This document shows positions 1 through 7,522 of a DNA stretch of 64,000 bases, one piece after another (the first letter of the stretch is position 1; every line of letters begins with the position of its first letter). The stretch lies in contig NZ_CP126095.1 in assembly GCF_030123105.1 (NCBI RefSeq), positions 4,402,001 through 4,466,000 on the forward strand, given 5' to 3'. Position numbers and translations under genes: made by a program. The stretch comes from Paenibacillus sp. G2S3 (lineage in GTDB: Bacteria > Bacillota > Bacilli > Paenibacillales > Paenibacillaceae). The notes under the pieces were generated by a model. That model was not told the DNA's origin and made no database searches. It worked only from the letters and a program-made list of their open reading frames with translations.

Positions 1-43
1 ATTTTATTTTTTAATGAGTTCATCTATACCGCCTCCGATCGTT

Positions 44-1105
44 TCAGCTTTGTTCCTCTTCAAGTTCAAACGCTCTGTTCTTTTCATCAAACTTGCTGTT
101 ATGTGAGGAAACCTGCACTCTTGTTGGCGAATCCGGCTCGATATACATCTTAGCACTATTCACGGCTAAAGCCGCGTCCGTGAAAGCTCCAGCAATAAGA
201 TACAGCTTACTGCCGTAATTTGCAATATCACCAGCCACGAATACACCCGGAATATTAGTTGCCAGCTTCTCATCCGCATTAAAATTCCAATCTGTTCTCC
301 CTAGCCCCCAATTTAACATAGGACCGAGATCGCCTCGTAGCCCATGATTAATCAAGACGGCGTCCACCTGGAAACGTTACTGCTCCGTTTCATCCGTCCA
401 TTCCCCGTCCGCATTTAATTGCGCGATTGAAACAGCGTCAAGGAGCTTACCCTTCCCGTATAAATTCGTAATGGCATATGGTGTAAGAACTTGAACGTTC
501 GATGCTTTCATCCGCCTCACATTCCGCTCCATACCGCTGAAGCTATCCCGCCGGTGCACGAGCGTAACCGATGAAGCGATTCCCACTAGTTCATTAGCCC
601 AATCGACAGCTGAATCACCGCCTCCAGAGATTAGCACTCTTTTATCGCGAAAGCTTGCCAATTCCGTAATAGTATAATGGAGATTTTCCTTTTCATAATT
701 CTCCGCTCCGGGCAGGTTAAGCTTAGCAAGCTTTAGCGCGCCATGGCCTACCGCCAAGATCAGCGTCCGACTCCAATGCTGTTCTCCGGTTGCAGACGTT
801 ATGCGTATCGTGCCATCAGCCAATCTCTCCAGCCCGATAATTTGTTGATCCAGCACAATAGTCGGATCAAAGGTTTGAGCTTGCTGGATCATGAGCTTTG
901 TCAGCTGCGCTGCGCGAACAGGAGCCGTACCCCCGACATCCCAGACGATCTTCTCTGGATATGTCAACGTCCTTCCCCCTAGCTCCGCTCTCGCCTCAAT
1001 CAGCTTTGTCTTCATATCGCGCATTCCACTGTAAAAGGCAGCATACAAGCCCGCCGGCCCTCCACCAATTATGGTTACGTCAAAAAGCTCCAATTCCTGA
1101 GTCAT
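44..1105 (-). pseudogene. Ferredoxin/thioredoxin-like NADP reductase, interrupted by in-frame TAA
   Basis: This frame encodes a YumC-type ferredoxin--NADP(+) reductase (FAD flavoprotein that passes electrons between NADPH and ferredoxin). The start is the ATG at 1105, behind AGAGGGAGG. The N-terminal part has the FAD-binding GGGPAG motif (residues 14-19) and a central NADP-binding [10 protein letters not shown] motif. The C-terminal part has the GVFVAGDIANYG flavin motif typical of the family. A single TAA at 377-379 interrupts one continuous frame between these parts; no base is inserted or deleted, because both halves share the frame. Undisrupted, it would be 353 residues, close to the usual 330-350. 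It is the last gene of the iron-uptake operon, where a reductase could release iron from siderophores (inference). It could be a real nonsense mutation, a sequencing error or read-through. The family call is firm; functionality is doubtful. Confidence 0.85.
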
Positions 1106-1145
1106 TCTTTGCCTCCCTCTGTTCTCAATCCCCTTGAATGGAGAT

Positions 1146-2147
1146 CTAAATCTTCTTGCGCTTAAACAGCAGGTACATGAAAAAAGGAGCTCCAATGCCT
1201 GCTGTGAATACGCCTGCCGGAACATCTAGCGGCTGAAAAAGCATTCTTCCTGCCAAATCCGCCAACAGTAGAATGATTGCACCTATTAACGCGGATACCG
1301 GGATGATCAGCTTGTAATAATTTCCAACAAGCATTCTGGCGATATGCGGTGCCATCAATCCGATGAACGATATCGTCCCGGCTACGCCAACTGCAGCACC
1401 GGCGAGTGCAACGCTATAAAACAAGAGAATTATCCGGCTTAGCTGAAGCCTGCTTCCAAGCCCGCGAGCGACATCCTCACCTAAGGATTGCACATTTAAT
1501 TCCTTCGCCATCAGCAACGACAAAGGAATGAATAACGCTACCCACGGCCACAGCACTTCGATATAACTCCAATTGGTACCGTAGATGCTTCCCGTCATCC
1601 AATTGAGCACTTGTGCGGCCAAATAAGCCGGTCCGCTAATTAGCAGGAACGTAGTGAGCGCGCCCATTGCGGTAGAAATGCCAATGCCGATCAGCACCAG
1701 CCGAAACGGCGACACACCTTTTTTCCAAGCAAATACATAATTAATGGCCGTCGCAACCAATGCGCCGCCGATGGCAATGAACGGTACCCAATGGATACTG
1801 TAGCCCGTCACGAAAGTCATGAAGGCAACCACAGCTACCGATGCTCCCCCGGTTACACCCAGTAGATCGGGCGAAGCGAGAGGATTGCGAATGACGCCCT
1901 GTAATAGCGCACCGGCTACGGCCAATGCTGCGCCAATGAGTATAGCGGCTGCTATTCGTGGCAGACGGAACTGCATAATGATCAGGTTACTGGCTTCCAT
2001 GTTTCGCCCGGTAAGAGAAGCAAGTACCTCTTTTAACGGCACGCTAACTCCCCCAACGGATAAACTAAGAAGCGACAAGGCGGTAACGATACAAGTTAAA
2101 CCTAAAAACAACAAGAACGAATGCTTCGCTGTACGCGGTTTAAACAT
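1146..2147 (-). CDS. Iron-siderophore ABC transporter permease, FecCD family (second subunit)
   Basis: Integral membrane permease of a BtuC/FecCD-type importer; it forms the iron-siderophore channel together with the upstream permease. About nine hydrophobic segments are visible. The family pattern is present, including [37 protein letters not shown] near the N-terminus (quoted here only as a family signature: [19 protein letters not shown]) and [15 protein letters not shown] toward the C-terminus. The ATG at 2147 is preferred over the upstream in-frame ATG because AGGAGG lies 7 bases before it. It overlaps the end of the preceding permease by 8 bases, indicating translational coupling. No ATPase gene lies in the operon, so the ATPase must be shared from elsewhere, as is common for fhu/feu-type systems in Bacillota. 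Confidence 0.93.
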   Translation of the reverse strand: MFKPRTAKHSFLLFLGLTCIVTALSLLSLSVGGVSVPLKEVLASLTGRNMEASNLIIMQFRLPRIAAAILIGAALAVAGALLQGVIRNPLASPDLLGVTGGASVAVVAFMTFVTGYSIHWVPFIAIGGALVATAINYVFAWKKGVSPFRLVLIGIGISTAMGALTTFLLISGPAYLAAQVLNWMTGSIYGTNWSYIEVLWPWVALFIPLSLLMAKELNVQSLGEDVARGLGSRLQLSRIILLFYSVALAGAAVGVAGTISFIGLMAPHIARMLVGNYYKLIIPVSALIGAIILLLADLAGRMLFQPLDVPAGVFTAGIGAPFFMYLLFKRKKI

Positions 2148-3144
2148 GCTGTTTCCTCCTAGCCACATGGATCAGAAAGGGAACTCCGATAATCGCTGTT
2201 GCGACACCCACCGGAACTTCTCTAGATTCCAGAATAAAGCGGGATACTAAATCCGCAGTCACCAGAAGTATCGCTCCGACTAAAGCTGTATAAGGAAGCA
2301 GCCATCTAAAATCATGCCCAACGATGTATCTGCATAAGTGAGGGACAATAAGTCCGATGAAAGCAATCGGACCAGCTGCTGCTACCGAGCTTCCCGCCAA
2401 TAGTACAATTGACGTAGCCGACAGCACGCGGACCAGCGTTAGACGCTGTCCCAAGCTCTTCGCGCTATCGTCCCCAATCGCCATAATATTTAACGAGCCC
2501 GAGAGTAGTAGTGAGATCGTCATTCCTATTGCCATATAAGGGAGCACCATCAGCAAATGCTCCAGATTTCTTCCTTCCACAGAGCCGATCATCCAGAATA
2601 GGGCAGATTCCAACGACTGCTTATTAATTAGAATAATGCCGGATGTAATAGAGGAAGCGAAAGCTGCCATACAAGCGCCGGCCAAGGTCAGCTTTACCGG
2701 CTCGAATCCGCCTCCTTGCAAACCAAGCGTATAGACGACCACCGATGTTGCAACCGCACCTGCGAAAGCAAGCCAGACCATGCCGCTCATCGTTAACGAG
2801 GAACCGAATACGAGTAGCCCGATGACAATAAATAGCACAGCGCCCGCATTTACACCGAAGACAGAGGGCGAAGCCAGCGGATTTCTTGTCAGAACCTGCA
2901 TAATCGCCCCGGCTACAGCTAAACTTGCCCCCACCAGTGCCGCAATTAGGGTTCGGGGAACACGCACCCTCGTCAGAATAAGATGTTCGTTTGAACCATT
3001 GAATTGACTGTAAGCCAGCCATAGATCTTTCAAGCCGAATTGATGAAGACCATACAATATACTGCATAACATACTAATTAGAAGCAGAATCGCACCGACA
3101 ACTAGGCCGGCGAGCTTTCGCTTGCTTAGGAAAACACCATTCAC
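2140..3144 (-). CDS. Iron-siderophore ABC transporter permease, FecCD family (first subunit)
   Basis: FecCD-family permease with about nine transmembrane segments. It has the RVPRTLIAALVGASLAVAG-type N-terminal signature, NPLASPSVFGVN, and the C-terminal FIGLIVPHLCRYIVG motif that contacts the ATPase. The longest frame begins with ATG at 3168, but an AGGAGG lies inside its first codons. The GTG at 3144, 12 bases after that AGGAGG, is therefore a more likely start, though the spacing is a little long and the choice is uncertain. It follows the binding-lipoprotein gene after a strong hairpin (3201-3235) and overlaps the second permease. Iron regulation is inferred from the Fur boxes upstream. 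Confidence 0.92.
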   Translation of the reverse strand: MNGVFLSKRKLAGLVVGAILLLISMLCSILYGLHQFGLKDLWLAYSQFNGSNEHLILTRVRVPRTLIAALVGASLAVAGAIMQVLTRNPLASPSVFGVNAGAVLFIVIGLLVFGSSLTMSGMVWLAFAGAVATSVVVYTLGLQGGGFEPVKLTLAGACMAAFASSITSGIILINKQSLESALFWMIGSVEGRNLEHLLMVLPYMAIGMTISLLLSGSLNIMAIGDDSAKSLGQRLTLVRVLSATSIVLLAGSSVAAAGPIAFIGLIVPHLCRYIVGHDFRWLLPYTALVGAILLVTADLVSRFILESREVPVGVATAIIGVPFLIHVARRKQHV

Positions 3145-3200
3145 GTCTGCACCGAGCCTCCTATTCATTGGCAGCCTAACAACTAAACTGCTAGAATCGT

Positions 3201-3235
3201 CAACAAGCTGACGCGAATACAGCGTCAGCTTGTTG
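3201..3235 (-). other. Intergenic hairpin without U-tract after the binding-protein gene
   Basis: Perfect 14-bp inverted repeat, CAACAAGCTGACGC against GCGTCAGCTTGTTG, with a 7-base loop. It sits between the stop of the siderophore-binding lipoprotein and the first permease. The minus strand beyond the stem has no T run, so a classical intrinsic terminator is unlikely. It more probably protects the 3' end of the upstream message or slows transcription, giving more binding protein than permease (inference). Confidence 0.7.
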
Positions 3236-3251
3236 ATTCGATACGCCTTTA

Positions 3252-4274
3252 TTATTTCACATCAAAGTATTTAACGAGTTCGTCCAGCAACAGATTGGCT
3301 GCTTCATATCCGCCTGCCGAGTTCCAGATCGCTTCATCGACTTGAATCACCTTGTTGTTCTTTGAAACGCTCAAATTTTGGAACAACGGATCTTTTTTCC
3401 ATTCCTCCACGACCTTCGATGCATCGTCCTTGCCCGGAGTCTCCGACACGAAATAGAAGAGCACATCGCCGTCCATGCTAGGGATCGTCTCTTTGGTCAT
3501 CACTTCGATAAAGGAGTCTTTATCCTGCGACTCAGGCCGTGCAATTCCTAATTGGCTCAAGAGCACGCCGGAGAACGTTTGCTTCTGATAGATACGCACT
3601 TGTTTCGCGGAGAAGCGCACCACCGACACTTTCGTGTCTGCTTTGCTGCCGAGCTTCGCCTTGACTTCTGCAACTCGTTTATCGAAGTCCGCCATCGCTT
3701 GCTCTCCTTCTTCCTGCTTGTTTAAAGCTTCGGAGTAGAGCTTGAAATTAATCTTCCAATCTCCTGCCAGGTCATCGGAGAATATCGTCGGTGCTATCTG
3801 CTTTAATTGGTCGTAGATTTTCTCTTGTCTGACCTTATTACCGATAATCAGATCCGGCTTGAGGCTTGCGATCAATTCAATATTCGGCTGAAGCTCGTCT
3901 CCCACAACCGTAACGCCTTCCATGTCTTTCTTGATATGGTCGTACCAAGGGTCACCAATCCAAGACTGAACGGCTCCGACCGGTTTGATACCCAGTGCCA
4001 AAAGTGCCTCTGTTCCTTCATTGGTCAATATGACAACACGTTCAGGGGCGCCGGTGAGCGTTTCTTCCCCCATCGCATGCTTAATCACTCTTGTGTCATT
4101 GCTTACATCCGTCGACGGACTTGCAGCTGGACTTGCGGAAGTTGCCACATTATTAGTAGACGTGCTGTTACTTGTCGGTGTGACATTCGTTCCCCCTGTT
4201 GAGCATGCACTCAAAAAGAGAACGAAACAAAATAATAAGGTTGCTGCCATTGTTGTTCTTGACTTACGATACAT
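3252..4274 (-). CDS. Iron-siderophore-binding lipoprotein, FhuD/FeuA type (internal start of the longer frame)
   Basis: Extracellular solute-binding lipoprotein that captures the ferric siderophore for the two downstream permeases. From the ATG at 4274 it is 340 residues, normal for the family. It has basic residues YRKSR, a hydrophobic stretch and the lipobox LSAC, then a Ser/Thr/Asn-rich linker and a TroA/FhuD-like fold with TGAPERVVILTNEGTEALLALGIKPVGA and NIELIASLKPDLIIG segments. AGAAGGGGAAATACCG precedes this ATG, and a near-perfect Fur box (4300-4314) lies just upstream. Both argue that it is translated and iron-regulated on its own. The same frame is open upstream into an AraC regulator with no stop codon, so a fused product is formally possible. 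Confidence 0.85.
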   Translation of the reverse strand: MYRKSRTTMAATLLFCFVLFLSACSTGGTNVTPTSNSTSTNNVATSASPAASPSTDVSNDTRVIKHAMGEETLTGAPERVVILTNEGTEALLALGIKPVGAVQSWIGDPWYDHIKKDMEGVTVVGDELQPNIELIASLKPDLIIGNKVRQEKIYDQLKQIAPTIFSDDLAGDWKINFKLYSEALNKQEEGEQAMADFDKRVAEVKAKLGSKADTKVSVVRFSAKQVRIYQKQTFSGVLLSQLGIARPESQDKDSFIEVMTKETIPSMDGDVLFYFVSETPGKDDASKVVEEWKKDPLFQNLSVSKNNKVIQVDEAIWNSAGGYEAANLLLDELVKYFDVK

Positions 4275-5231
4275 CGGTATTTCCCCTTCTCTTTTATATT
4301 GATAATGATTCTCAAACTCATTACCAATATAACGTTGCTGCCTTCTAGCAACAATGGGAGATCTGAACACGAAGGATGGATTATTTCGACGCTGCTCCTG
4401 TTGCAACGCTGCTTCTTTAAAGCTGGTGGGAGAAACACCCTCGTATTTCTTGAAGATACGGCTGAAATAATAGCTGTCGGTATAGCCTACACTCTCGGCA
4501 ATTTCCTTCAGTGTGAAATCTGTGGAAAGAAGCAACTGCTTCGCTTTGCTCATCCGCAATTGAATCAAATAATCGATCGGGCTTGTTCTCACTTGCTTCT
4601 TAAAGGCACGCAGTAGCTGTCTGGAGCTGCAACTAAGGTGTTCAAGCAGCGTCTCAAGCGTTATCGGCTCCCGATAGTGTTCATGAATATAACGAACCGC
4701 TTGGGCCACCAAGTCAGGCTTGACGGCTATGATATTCTGGCGTTCCATCTGCTCTAGAATTTCATAAACCATTTGATAAAATATCGCTTTAACTTGAAGC
4801 TTATTGAGTAGATCTGAACGATGCCACTCCTTGCTCATGGAGGTAACATGATGGAATACGGAGATCGGATAATGGGGCTTAAATACATATTGCATTTGAA
4901 ACGGATTGTGCTGCTCCATCAGCTTGATCGTTTCTTGACGAGATGGTAGTGCTAGTACCGCTTTATACAAAATAATATAGTATTCCAGCAGCTCATCTGC
5001 CGTAATATCTAGGTAGAAACCCTTGCCCCCATGGAGCAAGGAAAATCGGCTGACGCGGTGTGTGTTGCCGTCCAGTTGGAGATGTGCGCTACCTCTAGTC
5101 ACATATAAGAAGACGCTTGAGGGCATTCTGTACGCATGCAGCTCCTCGCCTTGTTCCATTCTTGTATGTCGTATATCTATGATCTTGATGAATGCCTGAT
5201 TCCATAGCAAAGCTTGATCATTCAATGTCAC
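3252..5231 (-). CDS. AraC-family regulator in continuous frame with siderophore-binding protein
   Basis: Starting at GTG 5231 (GGGGGAGAG just upstream), the frame encodes a cupin-like sensor region, then a double-HTH AraC domain ending in the classical GYTDSYYFSRIFKKYEGVSP motif. About 55 further residues follow, and the frame then enters the signal peptide of the binding lipoprotein with no stop codon. In Bacillus subtilis the bacillibactin regulator Btr is an AraC-binding-protein fusion that stays in the cytoplasm (established). Here, however, a lipobox, a ribosome binding site and a Fur box interrupt the join. It is likely that regulator and lipoprotein are two genes whose separating stop was lost or misread; a true fusion is the alternative. 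The longest frame starts at 5306, inside the Fur box, which is not a credible start. Confidence 0.75.
   Translation of the reverse strand: MTLNDQALLWNQAFIKIIDIRHTRMEQGEELHAYRMPSSVFLYVTRGSAHLQLDGNTHRVSRFSLLHGGKGFYLDITADELLEYYIILYKAVLALPSRQETIKLMEQHNPFQMQYVFKPHYPISVFHHVTSMSKEWHRSDLLNKLQVKAIFYQMVYEILEQMERQNIIAVKPDLVAQAVRYIHEHYREPITLETLLEHLSCSSRQLLRAFKKQVRTSPIDYLIQLRMSKAKQLLLSTDFTLKEIAESVGYTDSYYFSRIFKKYEGVSPTSFKEAALQQEQRRNNPSFVFRSPIVARRQQRYIGNEFENHYQYKREGEIPMYRKSRTTMAATLLFCFVLFLSACSTGGTNVTPTSNSTSTNNVATSASPAASPSTDVSNDTRVIKHAMGEETLTGAPERVVILTNEGTEALLALGIKPVGAVQSWIGDPWYDHIKKDMEGVTVVGDELQPNIELIASLKPDLIIGNKVRQEKIYDQLKQIAPTIFSDDLAGDWKINFKLYSEALNKQEEGEQAMADFDKRVAEVKAKLGSKADTKVSVVRFSAKQVRIYQKQTFSGVLLSQLGIARPESQDKDSFIEVMTKETIPSMDGDVLFYFVSETPGKDDASKVVEEWKKDPLFQNLSVSKNNKVIQVDEAIWNSAGGYEAANLLLDELVKYFDVK
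4300..4314 (-). promoter_or_regulatory. Fur box upstream of the siderophore-binding lipoprotein
   Basis: The minus strand reads TGAGAATCATTATCA, matching the 7-1-7 Fur consensus TGATAATnATTATCA at all but one position. It lies 26 bases before the internal ATG at 4274 and inside the open frame that continues from the AraC gene. This supports separate iron-repressed transcription of the lipoprotein and permease genes. Confidence 0.8.
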
Positions 5232-5282
5232 CGTCTTGCTCTCCCCCTTCTCTTTCCTCCATGTTGAGAGATTTATACCCCC

Positions 5283-5312
5283 ATCATATATGATAATGAT
5301 TATCATTTACAA
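5283..5312 (-). promoter_or_regulatory. Promoter with perfect Fur box for the AraC/siderophore operon
   Basis: TGATAATGATTATCA at 5291-5305 is an exact 7-1-7 Fur box and is self-complementary around its centre. On the minus strand it fills the spacer between a possible -35 TTGTAA (5307-5312) and a -10 TATGAT (5283-5288), 18 bases apart. Iron-loaded Fur would therefore block RNA polymerase. The GTG start at 5231 lies about 45 bases downstream of the predicted transcription start. Confidence 0.85.
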
Positions 5313-5362
5313 TGATATTCGCAGAACTATTTTCCAGTGGTGTTACTAGTAACGGAACGTAA

Positions 5363-5400
5363 AAAAGACGAGCAACAATTGATTCGTTTGCTCGTCTTTT
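5363..5400 (-). terminator. Intrinsic terminator after cysC
   Basis: Inverted repeat AAAAGACGAGCAA / TTGCTCGTCTTTT with a 12-base loop. The minus strand ends in a T-rich run. It lies directly after the cysC stop and separates it from the siderophore operon promoter. Confidence 0.85.
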
Positions 5401-5421
5401 CTATCAAATTTAATAAATGCT

Positions 5422-5931
5422 TTATTTCCTCCGCATAGCTGATATGTGTTGAAGGATTTTCGACACGCATTCATCTAAGGAAAACTTGTCTGTCTCTACG
5501 ATCACATCCGGGTGTTGAGGCTCTTCATAAGGAGAATCAATACCCGTAAAATGCTTGATTTGTCCGGCTCTTGCTTGTTTATATAGACCTTTCGGATCTC
5601 TCTCCTCACAGACTTCCAAAGGGCACTGAACATATACTTCCAAGTACGAATCTCCAATCAGAGAACGGACCTTATCGCGTGTAGAGCGGTATGGAGAGAT
5701 GGAGGCAACGATCACATTCAGGTTCGCATCAAGCAGAATCTTACCAATCTCACCAATCCTTCTCCCTACTTCCAATCGATCCGCTTCGCTGAACTGAAGA
5801 TCCTGATTAATTCCTTTCCTCAATGTATCACCGTCCAGAATGTAACAATTATCAATATGATTTTTCAGTTCCTCAGCAAGCGTTGATTTACCTGAACCCG
5901 ATAGCCCAGTTAGCCATATCATTTGATTCAT
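5422..5931 (-). CDS. cysC: Adenylyl-sulfate kinase (APS kinase)
   Basis: Phosphorylates adenosine 5'-phosphosulfate with ATP to give PAPS, in sulfate assimilation or sulfate-donor synthesis in the cytoplasm. The P-loop GLSGSGKS is at residues 9-16. DGDTLRKGIN and the YVQCPLEVCEERDPKGLYKQARAG segment are family hallmarks, followed by the FTGIDSPYEEP motif. At 169 residues it is slightly shorter than the usual 195-200. AGGAAGAGG precedes the ATG. No sulfate adenylyltransferase or PAPS reductase lies nearby, so the gene stands alone here. Confidence 0.93.
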   Translation of the reverse strand: MNQMIWLTGLSGSGKSTLAEELKNHIDNCYILDGDTLRKGINQDLQFSEADRLEVGRRIGEIGKILLDANLNVIVASISPYRSTRDKVRSLIGDSYLEVYVQCPLEVCEERDPKGLYKQARAGQIKHFTGIDSPYEEPQHPDVIVETDKFSLDECVSKILQHISAMRRK

Positions 5932-5981
5932 AAATACGTACCTCTTCCTGCTAGATTCAATTGTTAAAATATTTTGAATAG

Positions 5982-6578
5982 TTACTCTAGCTTAAACACA
6001 ATTTCAGTACCTGTCCCATCGTTCTTAAAAGGTAAACTAAATTCCTTGAACTCTAATTTAATACCGGAGATATCATCGGGGAGTGGCGGAGATACTACGT
6101 AGTTATAAGCTGCATACCCTGATGAACTTCCACCATTCGTCATTCGACTGTCATACGCTTCTCCTATATATAGCTCATAATGGTTAGGTTTATTAGCATA
6201 TAATTCAGAGGTAATATCCCAATCCATACTAAGCGTGATAACACTTGCATTACTATATTGTCGTATAGAGGTAAGTGTATAGAAGAACTCATCTGCCTCA
6301 ATAGATTGTAAAACAGCAATATGTTTTCTAAAACCTGTTGGCTCGACCATCGGCTTAAAATGTTCTTCATTAAATAAAGTCCCAAATACAGCTTTCAAGA
6401 AATCCTCGTAGAGTTCAAACCTCGCCGCCCAATCAGAAATATACTCAAAAGATGGGAATCCTGGATTATTATCCGAGCGTTCCTTACGTTGTTTTATCAA
6501 TGTACAAATCTGCTCATCGATATCCGTAATTCTTTGATCGTATTGCTCGGTTGGGCGTATAAATGGCATCCGTTTCAT
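5982..6578 (-). CDS. Conserved-looking cytoplasmic protein of unknown function
   Basis: I do not recognise a named family. The 198-residue product from ATG 6578 (AGGAGG 6 bases upstream) has no signal peptide or membrane segment. It begins with a charged helical region (QRITDIDEQICTLIKQRKERSDN) typical of a short coiled coil, then a mixed alpha/beta body with several Tyr- and Asp-rich strands. The in-frame ATG at 6608 has no ribosome binding site. It lies between cysC and a methyltransferase on the same strand, but no functional link is visible. Confidence 0.75.
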   Translation of the reverse strand: MKRMPFIRPTEQYDQRITDIDEQICTLIKQRKERSDNNPGFPSFEYISDWAARFELYEDFLKAVFGTLFNEEHFKPMVEPTGFRKHIAVLQSIEADEFFYTLTSIRQYSNASVITLSMDWDITSELYANKPNHYELYIGEAYDSRMTNGGSSSGYAAYNYVVSPPLPDDISGIKLEFKEFSLPFKNDGTGTEIVFKLE

Positions 6579-6643
6579 CTTAGTCCTCCTCATTGCAATT
6601 CTTTGCATTCATATGCTTATTAGACTAGCGTTACTTCGATAAT

Positions 6644-7375
6644 TTATTTTATACATTTAAATACGAGAAAAAGTGGGATTCTCATCCTTCTCTCATACTC
6701 TCCTTCACTATTAAAAAACTGAGGATTTGGCTTACATTCTCTAATATCCTCTATTTTAAATCCAACATGTTTCAGTGTCTGAAAATACTCTTCAAAAGTT
6801 CTGTGGTACTTAACTACACTTTCTCCAATCCAAGGCTCCATTCTCTTACCCATTTCAAAATAGTTATCGACGATCCAGTCCGACTTTCTTTCTGAAGTTG
6901 TCGCGCTTTTCATGGATGATGTTAGAACCGGATGCTGTACACTAAAAATAAACTGACCATTAGGAATAAGCGCACTACGGATACTATCAAAGATTGGTTC
7001 TAGGTCTTGTAAATAATGAATAGCCAACCGAGAGATTACCAAATCATATTTCTCTTTTGGGTAATTCCAACTCTCCATAGTAGCATGGTTAATCTTACTT
7101 TTAGATGTATTTAACAGTTCTTTTGCCGCTTTGACCATATTACTTGAACCTTCCACACCTTCGTAAAAGTTACATCCCTGCTCAAGCAACTCATATCCGA
7201 ACTTAGCATCCCCGCATCCTAAATCGAGCAACTTTTTCCCAAGTACATCGCCCATAAGATCATATATAACCGGCTTTTCAATAATGTTATTTGGGCTATC
7301 CTCTCTGTTTCTTCTCAATAAATAGTGATAGAAAAAATCTTCATTGTCATACACCGATGACCCTTTATAATCCAA
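6644..7375 (-). CDS. Class I SAM-dependent methyltransferase
   Basis: Rossmann-fold methyltransferase with the SAM-binding motif LLDLGCGDAKFG, an acidic motif II (FYEGVEGS) and the IHYLQDLEPIFDSIRSALIPNGQFIFSVQHP post-motif region (methyltransferase 11/25 type). The substrate is unknown. The likely start is TTG at 7375, because AAGGAGGT lies 7 bases before it; the ATG at 7423 lacks a ribosome binding site. That gives 243 residues. No strongly linked neighbour. Confidence 0.88.
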   Translation of the reverse strand: MDYKGSSVYDNEDFFYHYLLRRNREDSPNNIIEKPVIYDLMGDVLGKKLLDLGCGDAKFGYELLEQGCNFYEGVEGSSNMVKAAKELLNTSKSKINHATMESWNYPKEKYDLVISRLAIHYLQDLEPIFDSIRSALIPNGQFIFSVQHPVLTSSMKSATTSERKSDWIVDNYFEMGKRMEPWIGESVVKYHRTFEEYFQTLKHVGFKIEDIRECKPNPQFFNSEGEYERRMRIPLFLVFKCIK

Positions 7376-7476
7376 CAGAATACCTCCTTGCTGTAAGAAA
7401 ATACTTTTGGGTAATTTTAGCATTTAAAACAACCTTATACTACCGATAATTTCATTTAGCTCATAAACCTATCATT

Positions 7477-7508
7477 AAAAAACACCCCAAAGAGTCTCTC
7501 TGAGGTGT
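7477..7508 (-). terminator. Intrinsic terminator after the SLH serine hydrolase
   Basis: Minus strand: ACACCTCAGAGAG pairs with CTCTTTGGGGTGT (two G-U pairs), followed by six T. It lies just after the stop at 7523. Confidence 0.8.
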
Positions 7509-7522
7509 CGAATTCGAATTCC

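Noticed and set aside
2624..3067. 147-residue minus-strand frame within the first FecCD permease
   Set aside because: It is an alternate frame of a well-conserved permease and has an implausible Cys/Arg-rich composition.
3807..4616. Plus-strand open frames opposite the siderophore-binding/AraC genes
   Set aside because: They mirror conserved coding sequence, lack ribosome binding sites and encode no recognisable domain.
5422..5931. Sulfate assimilation operon around cysC
   Set aside because: No sulfate adenylyltransferase, PAPS reductase or sulfite reductase gene lies in the window; cysC has its own terminator.
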